A DNA stretch of 64,000 bases from Henricia sp. BOLD:AAB3569. Taxonomy: Eukaryota > Echinodermata > Asteroidea > Spinulosida > Echinasteridae. Each line of letters starts with the position of its first letter. The stretch's first letter is position 1. The stretch spans positions 248,001 to 312,000 of the forward strand of contig JBBELK010000109.1 in the NCBI GenBank assembly GCA_037783545.1, given 5' to 3'. The notes below the pieces were generated by a model. That model was not told the DNA's origin, did not search any database, and worked only from the letters and a program-made list of their open reading frames with translations. Positions 1 to 12,800 of this stretch are shown piece by piece. A program made the position numbers and the translations under genes.

Positions 1-306
1 TGGAGTCCCAAGCAGTGTCCGGGCATGGTATTTTTTCCCCCAACAGTCTTGCAATGTGTATGGATTTCTAGTTTCATCTGGAGTGTAAGGTCTGGGATCA
101 AGATGAAGAACCACATTTTTATATGCTTTTTTTCCCAACGTCCACAAACATAAGCCTTCATCAGCTGTTCCCCAAATTCAATTTACAAATTTCTTTAAAT
201 GACGTCAAAAGCCAAAATTATCAAAACTGCTCAAACATGAAAACGACCACTGCATTATATAACTAGTACTAAACTGTTCATGGGCATTGCCCTCCCTCTA
301 CTGCAG
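1..306 (+). other. CEP152 intron, upstream of exon a
   Basis: No coding signal was recognised. From 174 onward the sequence is the first copy of the segment duplicated at 1115. It ends with the pyrimidine-rich acceptor of exon a. Confidence 0.5.
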
Positions 307-880
307 CCAAGACACATCTAGAAGCCAGCCACCAGGCCCAACTCACACAGAAGAAGGAGCAATTAGAGACACGACACAAGGCCGACAAGGCTGATGCTAT
401 ACAGACTGCATTAGCTATGGCAGAAACTGACTGGATGCTAGCTACTGAGAATGACACAAAGGACAAGATCAATGCAGCGATTGAGATGGCTAAGGAACAA
501 TGGATGAAGGAAGGTAGGCTAGGAGATGTTACTGTACCTCATACATAGTCATACCTCATACATAGTCATACCTCATACATGGCTCCTGCAATCATTGAAA
601 TATAGGAAATTCAGATAATTGGGATAATCTCATAGGGGAATCCTTTATGTCCATGTACAGAATCTGCAGTAATGCTGCAACCGAACAGGATTTACCGAAC
701 TTGGCACTTCCGAACCGAACCTGACAGAACCGAACATTTCACTCAGTTCGGCTGTTCGAGAGTGGTTCACTTTTGGGAGGATTTCACAACTTATGTATTT
801 TAACTGTAAATGTGAAAGCTGGCTTCCTGATTGTCAAAAACTCACTCAAAATGACTTCTTATACTTGCAAAAATGCTTTT
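174..880 (+). repeat. Tandem segmental duplication, copy 1 (contains whole exon a)
   Basis: Positions 174-392 and 690-880 match 1115-1333 and 1346-1539 almost base for base, at an offset of about 941. Copy 1 keeps the whole exon and its donor. Its 3' part is rich in the motif CCGAACCGAAC. Confidence 0.85.
307..513 (+). CDS. CEP152: CEP152 exon a (coiled coil)
   Basis: Acceptor CTACTGCAG ends at 306 and the donor is GTAGGC at 514. The exon starts with two bases completing a codon and ends with one base over. It encodes about 69 residues rich in K, E, Q and A (AKTHLEAS... to ...AKEQWMKE), a typical heptad coiled coil. Part of this exon is copied at 1248-1333. Confidence 0.85.
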
Positions 881-3800
881 ACTGGCCTGTCTTCAATGAT
901 TGATGTTGCCTGGATTTGTTATTATCCACACTCGTACTTGTAAGGTACATGTAAATAGTTAATACTAAAATGGTTCTTATGATAGTTAAAATGGTTTTGA
1001 CATTGCACGATGATGGTGTTCAGGTGTTAGTTGAAGCACTCGTAGTCTCTACGCCTTCCTCTCCTCCCCCAAAGAAGCAACTCCCCCATAGCGACGCCCT
1101 TTCCGATTTTTTATAAATTCAATTTACAAATTTCTTTAAATGACGTCAACAGCCAAAATTATCAAAACTGCTCAAACATGAAAATGACCACTGCATTATA
1201 TAACCAGTACTAAACTGTACATGGGCATTGCCCTCCCTCTACTGCAGCCAAGACACATCTAGAAGCCAGCCACCAGGCCCAACTCACACAGAAGAAGGAG
1301 CAATTAGAGACACGACACAAGGCTGACAAGGCTTTTACCGAACATGATTTTACCGAACTTGGCACTTCCGAACCGAACCTGACAGAACCGAACATTTCAC
1401 TCAGTTCGGCTGTTCGGGAGTGGTTCACTTTTGGGAGGATTTCACATCTTATGTATTTTAACTCTAAATGTAAAAGCTGGCTTCCTGATTGTCAAAAACT
1501 CACTCAAAATGACTTCTTATACTTGCAAAAACGCTTTTTATTTAACTGTCGAACGTCATATGCAATGTACAAAGCAATACTTGGGCTGAATCAGATCCGA
1601 CATTTTTAGCCCGCTGCCCACCATACCGACTTTCCTTCTATACCGACTCGATATCTACACGGACGTCGATCAAATATTCTATTGGCTTCATCGCCGCAAC
1701 ATGCCAAAGCCATAGAGTTACCGCGCATCTGCACGATGTGCTGATAATTGTCGATTGATCAGAACGGTTTGATTGATCGGAACGGTTCGATTGCAAATGC
1801 CCTCTAGCGGTGTGGCATAAATTTGCATTGTGAAAGTGGCGTATTGGGAGTAATAAAATTACAGTATTTTCTTGGACAAAATTATTTGCACAACATTGTG
1901 AAAAGCACGGAAATCAATAAGCCCACTTACAGAAACACAGCTTGCGGGTACTACAAACAATCGTCGGAAAATTAACCCAATTGCTAAGAAAAAATACCAT
2001 CTCACGCAGTCTCACGATGGTTTGCACGTGGTACAAATCACAAAATGCATGCACACCGCAAGCAACGACAGTAGCGCTGCGCTCCAGCCGCGGATTCCAT
2101 TTAGTTTTCCGGTTCAATTTCATCCCACCAAATCAGGTAAAAGAGTACTGTAGGTTGGAAGATTAAAAAAAATAAAATAAAATTAAGTAAGCTAGCTGCA
2201 CGTGCGTGATCACTTTCAACCCAAAATGCCAGTAATACTTGCCAAACCCGAACTGAACAAATGTTCGTGAAGACATTTTCAAACTTTTGCCTACCGAACC
2301 CGACTTTGCGGACTTCGTTACAGCACTAATCTGCGGATTTTCCACAGAGTTGCAAACTTGCAAGTGTTACCACCAACAAGGCACGAAGCTGGCATTTTAT
2401 TGATATCAAAAATGAATTCAGTGTAACAACCACAGAGAAAATACACCGAAAACCTTTAAAACTTTTACAGAAAAATAACGACTGGTGGTTTATGCTATGC
2501 GGAAAGCATGCAACTTGCTTTGCAAAATAGTGACTGTCTCCTCGCTATGACGTAGCGGGGTCAATGCATATCATTATGACGTCATCACCCCTGTTTTTCA
2601 TTTTTGCCGGTTGACAAACACGGTCTAGTTTTTTATTTTTCTCTCTAATATAAAGTCAACAATAAATATTAAAAAAAAGCAACTTTATCAAGTAACATCC
2701 GTGTTATAAAGTAACTTTCTCCTTCGCCAAGTAGCTTCAAGCTTTCAGCCCGGCTTAACAGTGTGGCAAATTACAGTGTGCCAAGTTATGGCGTGCCAAG
2801 CTCAGTTATGCTGCGCCAAGTTACCGGTGATTTCAGAATTGCATGTGTCTGGTAATGGAGGTGTGCATTTGTTTGAATATTTAATTTTGATTTTGTTTTT
2901 CCGTTGAAAATGTAAGATCCCGACAAGCGATTGGAAGAAGCAATCTCTGCAGCTCGGCATGAGTGGACCAATAAGAGGGTGGATTGGGAGAAGGTTAAAG
3001 AGGAATGGATGCAAGAACATGGAGAAGATGAAATCGCCGAGGTATTACTAAAGTGCAGGGAAACAATTCACTGTTTTTTTGTGTAGACCCAGTAACCTTT
3101 GCCACACCCAAAGTGTGACATTTTCACTTTTCACTTTTTGCGTAGAAAGTTATGTTGGGGCGACACGGTCGGTTAGGGCGACAATTTGGTGTAGCCCCAA
3201 TATTTTAGAGGTAAAAAAACATTTTTCTTAGGTCTAGAACCATTTTTGGAAGCCTTTGGGTAGAGAAATTTGGTGTCAATTTGAGTGATTCTTGCCGAAA
3301 TTTCGGTGGTCGTTCGGGAAAGGTTTCCCGTGGTGTCGACCGTTTGCAGCATTAAGAAGAATTATTTCTCTATTTTATCCAATGGGGCGACACTTTTTGT
3401 GTACAGAGCCCTATTAGGGCGACGCGGTGGGTTAGGGCGACAATTTGGTGTAGCCCAAATATTTTGGAAGTCAAACCTTTTTTTTAGGTCAAAGACCATC
3501 TTTTTAAAATCGAGAACCATTTTTATTAGGTCTAGAAGCATTTTTATTAGGTGTGGAACCATTTTTGGAACCTTTGGGTTACAGAAATTTGGTGTCCAAT
3601 CGATGTCTTTTAGCCGAAATTTCGGTGGTCGTTTGGTAAAGTATTACCGGTGGGTCGCCCCTTTGCTGCATTAAGTGATATTATTATTATTATTTATTAG
3701 GGTCTGTCCACACTAATACGCACAACTGATAACTTGGAGAGTGAGACACAAAAAGTGACTGAACGGCAAAAGAGTTTTCCCCTTTTTGCCTTAAGTACAT

Positions 3801-6800
3801 TCCCAATCCATTATTTTCTGTGATAACCAAAAATTGGCGTTCTCTCTGAAAATTCTAAGAAATTACAGGGTATTCTTGAAAATGTCATGTTCGTAATGGG
3901 GACAGACATTGCCATCTGAAAAGTGTTAAAGGCATTGATTATATACTGAAACGCAAAAGAAACTTACCACCTTTTAAACCTTTAAATAGCAACAATAACA
4001 CTGCGTGTAGTAATGTGTGAACTTATTTGTGGACAATAGTGTTCTCACTGTCAGACCAAACGGTGTCTGAAGGTCACTTGAACCTTCAATGGTCACTTCG
4101 TGGCACAGCTGTTTTGACTGTCAGTGATTAGCCAAGGGGTATGGGATGATTGTAATGAGCTGCACGTGATGTCTTACTGTTGGCTTTAAAAAGGCCAGTG
4201 CAAAATGGGCATTTCAAGCAACATGTCACGATTGTCGGGGGATCAAAGACTGGTACAGTAGGCAGTATGCGCCGACGATGCACTGCCTGTATCCAAATCA
4301 ATGGTGGCCACACACGCTATTGAAAGGGGACTGACATTGCACCCTCTTCTGTTCATTACTGTAGAACAAACTGATAAGATGGTGTATCTTGGTCAAAAAC
4401 TTGACATGTCATCAATAAAATGCCAATGTTTCAATTAGCAATTGTTGGTTTGTTTTATTTTGAACTGTTACAATTTCATTACATTTTAAACAAGTGGTAT
4501 GTTTCTTTTGAGTTTCAGTATATTACAAAATAATACCCACACATCATGTATTAGCTCTAAAAGATTGATGAAACATTAACCCAAACCAATTGTGTGTTGA
4601 TTTCTTGGAATTACAGTGCCAAATAAGTCGCGTACATGTATGTCACCGGACAGACATTTTGGGCCAATCGTCTGTCTTTGTTACGAACGTGTATGCGTAA
4701 ATCACCATAGACCACTGCCCCAGCCAAGTACACTACTTTTTTGCAGACGATATTGTTGTAATTTTCGAAAATGTAAAATAAAAATTAGAGAATAGACACA
4801 ATTCTTACATGGCCTGGTATGTACTCAGAATGTAATAAAGAAATTACCATGAAGAACTTCATAGTTTTTATCTACTTTTGAAAAAAAGTCACAGACCCAT
4901 TACCAAGTAATTAGCATTTTAATCTGTTAACTTTATTCTCGAACACCCTGTAAAAGGGCAATTCCGGAAATTCAAATTTATACTTCAGAGACTTTGAGGG
5001 CTTGTGATGCTTCACGTATACAAGCATCCTGAGATCTCAGGGAATTTCTACTCTGCAAAGCGACGTGACAATACCCTGAGGAAATACACGCAAATCTGTG
5101 GAGCGAGCCGGCTGTTGTCTTGAGCCAACTCACGCCCGAGTCATTTTGATGTAATTTAATCAATTCGGTCATGTTATGCCGAAAAGAAACAATTTCTATA
5201 CTTTCCAGAAATTGTATTGGGTTCCGTTCCTTATGACTGTCCCATTCCTACCAAACTTTCAAACGACGAACCTTATTTACTCCGCAGTTTTTTAAATTAA
5301 TAACAGGGATGCATGCTGACGAATGTAATGGAACGGATTCCCCAATATGCTTTAAATAGCAGCCAATCGCCGACGCGGACAACGGCCAGCATTACCGAGT
5401 ACATGTATCACATGCATGCACGGTGTTTACAATCTGCACGTGTTACATTTGAATGCCTGCAATCGTGCTGCACAATGCACTGCAAGCGTCCTGATTGGTC
5501 CAGCAGAGGCGACAAGATTTCTGTCGCTAGTCCCACCGCCAAATGGGGCCTTTTTCAACAGGGCCACTGTACGCAGGAGTTAGGGAGTGCGTTAAAGGGG
5601 CACTGTTGCAAGAGGATGGTATACAAGTTGTTTGATTTTAAACACATGTTTTTCAAGCATCATTGATGGAAGTGTAATTCCTGATAAAGTGATTGCAATG
5701 CCATTCTCAGTAAGTGTGTAGGGTCCCCAAAACCCTCGGTTTCGTACTCAATAAGTACGTCCAAAACCGAGATATTTTTGGATGTACCACGCACATTGAA
5801 AATGGTATTACAATTAGTTTTTTAGGAATTACACTTCCATCAATGATGCTTGAAGAACATGTGTTTAAAATCAAACAACTTGAATACGTGAAGCATTACA
5901 AGCCCTCAAAGTCTCTGAAGTGTAAATTTGAATTTCCGGAATTGCCCAAAAGCAAAACTCTTTTTCACAGTGTTTTTTTTGGTGTGTTCCTCAAGTCAAA
6001 TTGCTCACTATGCAGATGCAAAAAAATCTTATCCTTATCATTTTTTTAATCTTTCATCAGAGAGTTTCCGAAAGGACCAAGTCCCTGGAGTCTAAGCATC
6101 TGAAGGACATCGGCAACCTCCAAGGCATTATAGAGAAAAGCAAACAGAAGATAAAGCAAGATATGGAATCAGAAAAGCTATCTGCCTTACAAGATGCCAA
6201 GACCAAGCTGGATATGGAACACAAACGGGCCTTGGACCAAGCACTGAAGATTGCAAAGGAAGAAGCAAATAAAATCAGGGTATGTTTAAATTACAGTGCT
6301 TGTTGCTTAAAGGCCCATTGTATCATTTGCAAAAAAAACCTTACTCAAAGTGTTGATAGCAATGATAACAAACACCACATGAATTTATTTCTGTCCAAAA
6401 TGGTACTTCATGTTAAAAATTGACAACCGAAGGTGGTTTTTTAAAAACGTCCCGTGCACGGGACTTTTTTACCATTCACTTGTACACAAAATCCATATAT
6501 AGATTTTCAAGGTTTTCTAAAGCATTGATGCATTTCTTCAGGCTAGTTTACCAACATTCTTCCTTGGATATGTTACACTCTTATTCCAAGATTCTGTAAA
6601 AAAGTGTTATCTTGCAAAAAGGGCCTTTAACCCTTAACTTTTTAAAATTGATACTATTGCATTTCCTGGTAAATCTAGTCACCGATAGTGTGTTAGGGGT
6701 TAACCCTTCAACTCTTGTGTTTGCAATTCAAGTCTCTTTAATCATTTCTGCTCTGGAAAAGGTAGCTACTGGTTTCACCCACCCTATAGAATCTGTACTT

Positions 6801-9800
6801 AAATTACATTTTGAGGGACATTCTGTTATATTATGAACAAAAGTTCCAAAAATGTCACACTTGATTTTTAAAGATCGCACTACAGGCTGTATAAAAAAAA
6901 GTATACACTCATAAAATTGTAGATAAAATGTAAATTGTATTATGTTTGGAAAATTGGCTCATACATATTGACATAGGTTTCAAACGTTTATTATGGTCAT
7001 GATTAGGGATGGGACGTTTAACCGGTTAACCGTTTAACCAAAAAAGATTGAAAAACCAGTTTTGCCGAATGTTTAAACGAAAATCTATTTTAAAGAATTT
7101 CAATAATTTTCAGAGGGTTATTTGTAATGACTTCATGAAATTTATATGAGGTCGTAGTAAACTTTTGACCAGATAAAGGTATAATGATTATTTTGGGGGC
7201 CTTGGGGTATTATATACATAGCAAAAACACCAGCTAGGTTTGTAAACAGAATTTAAATTAATTTGTGCGAAAAATGGAAGATGCAAAACGAGATCAAGAA
7301 GTATGAGAGGTCAATTTGACATGGCCCTTCTTTGCTGAGTTTTTTTGGAAAGTTTAGCATCTGCTTGGTGTGTCCGAAGTCTTGCGGAAAACCTGAGGGG
7401 TATACCACTGTTACTACATAGCTCAGCTGGTAGAGCATCTGCCCGGTCATAGGTCTCAGGTTCAAATCCCAATTAGGATTCTCTGTTATTCACTATTCAG
7501 GTTAAAAGTTTGGAGAAGGAATCAAGCAAATGGCTGTCGAAGCTTGATGAGGAGGAGAAATCACAGCAGGTTGCGATCAGCAAGGCAGTGAAAAGGGCTC
7601 AGGAAGAGTGGTGCAAGGTACATGTACTGTAAGAATATGAGTCACAAAATAGGTCTGATGGCATTAGTTACTCTCAGGACGATGTTCCATATAAAGCCAT
7701 GTCCACATTCAGGAGTGAGATTTTTCCGGATTTCCAGTATTTTACCAATTTGTAGCGGATTTTTTTTTTTTTTGTGCCCCGTGGCCGCGATCCATATTGT
7801 ATTTTCTATTTATTTTTTTGCCCTCTTAGCAGGCCATACTTTTTTAATGAGCGCCCTCAATTGATTAAAGGGCCCCTGAAATGCTCAATAACTTTATGCA
7901 CAGTTTTTGCTGCATATGAAGAATTACTTGTGTAGAAAGACAATACTACTGTTCATTTTGATGCCCCATGAATAAAAAGTGGCATTTTTCAACTTTGAAA
8001 ATTTCTTCACATCAACTCACAGAAAGAGGGGCCTGTTTGGGGCATGTCACTTTAGGAACACACAGCAGAAAAGCTAAGAAAAACATAAGACTTCAAACTG
8101 GAATTGTTGAAAAATGCTGCAGTTTCCAGCCTTAGTTTTTTCATGGTTTGCAACAGGCAACATGTAAAACAAACCTAAACCGTCATGGGTTACAAAAGTT
8201 TCAGCAAGTTGGAGAAAAATGTGGAAACTTTTGTGCACAGTTGAATGAGATTTACCTGTGTTTTCCTAAAGTGACATCACCACTTTGCTCAGGCATATGT
8301 AAATTTCATTAGCATAAAAATTAAAAACCTTGATTTTAACCCCCAAACAACTTCCAACTAGTGTTTTTATGATTGCAAATTCATGGACTAGTTCCATAGC
8401 ACAGATTGATAAAAACATCATTTCAGGGGCCTTTTAAATAATTTTGTGAAGAAAACTTGTGCGAGTCTAGTTGTTATGCAAGTGCCATGATATACAGCAC
8501 TTTACCATGTATGTACTGTGCTGCTCTGCGACCTGACTGAGTCTGCAACGAGTAGCGAAGCGGACTTGTACAAGACTAATCAATAAGCAAGCGCCATCTT
8601 TGCCTGCATCGAAACAGCCGAGCGTGTGATGTGTGCAGTGCATGCTGTGCAGGCCGCAACTGGCGCGATGCGGTACGGCTGGTGCGATGCGGCAATCTCC
8701 CAACGAACCGATTTTACCCTCCGCTTTCGCTTCACCGTCTTCAACGGTAGATTCTTTTTTAATATTATCCACATTTGTAGGCCTATAAACAAGGTAAATA
8801 TTTCAAACAAAACTGGTTCTTTTGATGCCTAATTAACATGTTTTTGACATTGCATTTTGCACGATGCCGATGGTACGGTGGTGTTTAGAAGTTTTAAAAC
8901 GATCCTCCGAAAAGTTTGCGTGGTCTCACTGTTTTTTGGGGTGATTTGACATGGACTGACCCTGTTGTTAACTTTGTTTTCAGGAGAAATATGAAATGAA
9001 AGAAGCTGAAAGAGCCCAAGTAGCATCTCTACAGGCAGAGTCCGTCGCAGACCAAGAGGAGTTAAGGTCCCAGTTTGAGGCAGAGTTGGAGAGGGGGATT
9101 GAGGAGGCAGTCAAATCAGCCAGACAGCAGTGGGCACAGGTGAGGCACCAAAAGGCACACGTGGGGCACCAAGATGGTGCCAATTGCAAAGATTGATTCA
9201 AATTGTGTCAAATGTTCGACCAGGGGCGTATTTCACTAACACATTGCAATTATCGCAAGTGCCCAAACTTATTGCGAAACTCTTATCCCATCACTAGTTT
9301 AAATGCACAGGCTCGTCGGCAACGCACTTTCGCCAAATTGTTGCCACGAAATACGCAGCTCCATGCCTTTGCTATGGAGCTGCGTATTTTGTGACACAAA
9401 TTTGGCGCGCGTGCATTGCTGACGAGCCTGTGCCTTTAAAGGATCTTGTCCAGATTTTTGCCAGAAAATGAAATTTGTTCTAACCCAACAAACATAAAAT
9501 ACCTCCCCAAAATACTATCCATGAGAATAAAACGGAACATTCGCAATCTCCAATTTGGATATGTAAGCAAAAAGGTTGGTGTAATCACTGCACTGCTTTC
9601 AAACCGGATAAATTAGTTTACAAAACGGGTGGTTTTTAGACGATTTCCTTGAAAATATACAGATTGAGAGCGCAAAATTTCAGAATGGTAATGAGAAAAA
9701 TATGACAAATGATGGGATGATCAAAAATGTGATCTGGGGCTGATTTCACAAAAATCCTCTTATCTTAGGATCGATCCTAGTAAGCTAGGATTTAAGAAGA

Positions 9801-12800
9801 GTTCGATCTCTAAGATCGATCTTGGCTAAGATGTGTGCTATGATCGATTTCACAAAACGCGTCTTTTACAAGACGAGTCGCAATAGATTTATCAACGGCT
9901 GTACCATGTTTGTTAACAGTACCGAATACAACAGCCGTCGAGAAAACGGCACGCACATTACAAATCAAAATGGCCGACTTTGTAGTGTCGTCTGCTTAGC
10001 TATTGTCGCATTTTGACGGCAGTTATGAAAGGTAAATCATGCTTTACGCGTGTATGTAAACGTCGAGAAACCTTGGGCTACAAGCAAGTTATGTCTTCAT
10101 GTTGATAGACATAAGAATGCCTATAACCTGTTTCGGTAAGTGAATTTCTGCCATTTAAATTACGCCTCATTTTCAAGAGAATTTCGCCTATCGCGGCAAA
10201 GGAAAATTCCGCCTGTATGACCGCCTGCCTGCTGCCGTAGGCCGGGCTAGCTTCGCGATCAACAAGCAGAAGATAAGCGCCATAGGTGACTGCATTTACT
10301 CCATGCATTCGTACAGATAAAGACAACCCAAACATCGATCTTAAGTTAGGAAGAGTTGGGCCGTGTTGCTATGGGAATTAGGACGAATTGAACGCATCTT
10401 AACTTTTGTGAAATCGGTCCTAGGATTGGTTCTAAGATAAGACGAGTAACGCTTCCCAGGACGAATCTTAGCGCTTTGTGAAATCGGCCCCTGGACACGC
10501 TCCTTTGAGTAACCAGGGATTTTAAAATCCTATCTTTTTTAAAGACTTTAAGAAGTTGTTGGTCATCCCAAAGCACTTTTTAGTGGTGAATTCTGTGCGA
10601 CGACTAAAATACAATTGCCAAGGATAAAAATGACATCTTATAACCAAATCATGCCGACTTTTGTGTCATTGTGGTTACGGTCCTGCTATTTGGGCATGGG
10701 TGTGTCACAATCGTAAACGCTAATTGGCTGTGTGCTGTGGCCAAGCAGCCACCCAGAGGAAGTAAGATATTCTGATGAAACATGCCTCGAGGAAATTGGA
10801 AATTCCTGGTGGTACTCGGAGACTGTTTTTGTATTTTAAAGGTGGTCTACTTGTTTGGTAATTAACCTCCAAAAAAAGAGGAATTGAGATATTCTGATGA
10901 AAAATGCCTCTAGGCTGGTTGTCCGATGGGGAAGTTCTTTTGTCAAAAATGTGGACCAATTTTTCCTTTAAACTAGGATGTCATGAAGAGAAGCAATGGT
11001 GTCATGGAGAAAAGCAATGGCGTGATGAAGGACATCCAAAAACAAAGATGTATGGATGTCAAGCTCCAGATAGAGGGTTAAAACCCCTCAAACCCCCCTC
11101 CCCCATTAAATAAAAAAGAAATTAATTAATTATAATTAATAAATTAGTCAGTAGCAGATCTAGGCCTGTTAAAATACAAACACAAAATGGAAATTCCTGT
11201 TGGTGGTTTCTCGGATACTGTTTTTCTCACACAAAATACCATTTTGAACAGAAAAAAACTTTGTTGTGTTTGGTACCATATTAACTCTTCTAGTAAGGGT
11301 TTTCTTGTCAACTCATGAATAAAAAGAACATGTGTTCTACCTTTAATGATTGTTCATAGCAGAATTGTGACGCTGAACTTCATCAAGCCTGCGATGAGAT
11401 CCTGGAACGCAAAGAGCAAGTCTGGACAAAAGAGCGAGCCGATCTTCAAGAACAACTCAACGAAGCGACCAGCCATTTCCGTGACAACCAACGACAGTCT
11501 GAACGACACCGCAAGAAGCACGCGCTCTCCAGGCAGAAACTAGAGAAAGAAATTGAATCGCTGAAGGAACAGCTTCAAGATGGCGATCGCGAGCTGCGTC
11601 AGACAGAATACAGCTTGCGCCGCGAGTTGCAGCAGTTACAGGTAGGGCGTTTCAAAATAACGTGTAATATCTGTCAACCAGAGTGTCTAAATTTGAAGGG
11701 ACCTGAAATAACCATACATTTTGTATCTCGCTAGATTTTGAGTAGTGCACCCTGCCTCAGAGTATACAGTGCTAATATGCGTCGGGTAAGGGCAAAAACA
11801 AACCCTAATTAACATTCCTTCTTCCCGACGCAAGCTAAATCAATTACTGATCTACGATGTTTCAGAGAATGCATACATGTACATGTACATGTAGCTTCAA
11901 ATGTGGGGTTTAAATAGGGCTTGGGTGTTAAGTTATAAACTTAATGGCACTTTTAAGCTTGCAATGAGAACAATGCGTTTATTGATGTTATTTCAACGCT
12001 AACATATACTAATGTCACAAAAATCCATATAAAATATTTTGATGTATTGACTGCAGTTTCTTTTCTTGGCATGGACCTCCTTAACAGCTGTGCATAAGTT
12101 AACAAGTCGGCATAAGTAGGCGGTTGCTAAGGTGATTTTGTGATTCTGTATGTGACATACATGTAATGTTAAAATTCAACCCAAACTTTAACGCCCATGA
12201 CATCCTGTTGCAGTTCCCAAACTTTGAAAAGCCGTATCTCAAAAAATACACCACCGATACGAGTCAACTATATCTTATTTTAAAGCTGAAAATCCAATGA
12301 TGTATAAAACTCTTGTATTAAAAAATTAAAAATAAATTTCACTTGGTGTTGGAGTGGTAGGCCACCTTTAAACAGCTAGTATCCCCCCGTCCACATTTTT
12401 TAAGTTTTCATGTTGATCATGGAGGTGTATGTGTCTACAACACCATCAAAACTTGTTTTCCACCAAAAATCGACAGCCTTTTGTTTAAAACACAATTCAG
12501 TTCCGACCCTCTTCACCCGAAATTCTGAAATGCTCGAGGTCACTTAGTTTGTTGATAAACAGGGCTTTGACGTCATCCTGAGAAGAACGCAAAACGGCCT
12601 GTGCAGTATTGAATGGAAAATACACAGAGTGAATGTTCATCATGCCTGTTTTGTGCTTGTAATTCAAAATACAAACAAGAAAAAAAATGACAATAATCTA
12701 CTATTACCTTTTTTGTGAAAAAAACCGGTGACATTGTGGCTCACAATGAAGCTCTTTTAAAGTAAATACTTTTGTCACGGAACGAACAGCATACATAGCG

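Noticed and set aside
7410..7475. Functional tRNA gene
   Set aside because: A and B boxes are present, but the acceptor stem does not pair. It is better explained as a SINE head.
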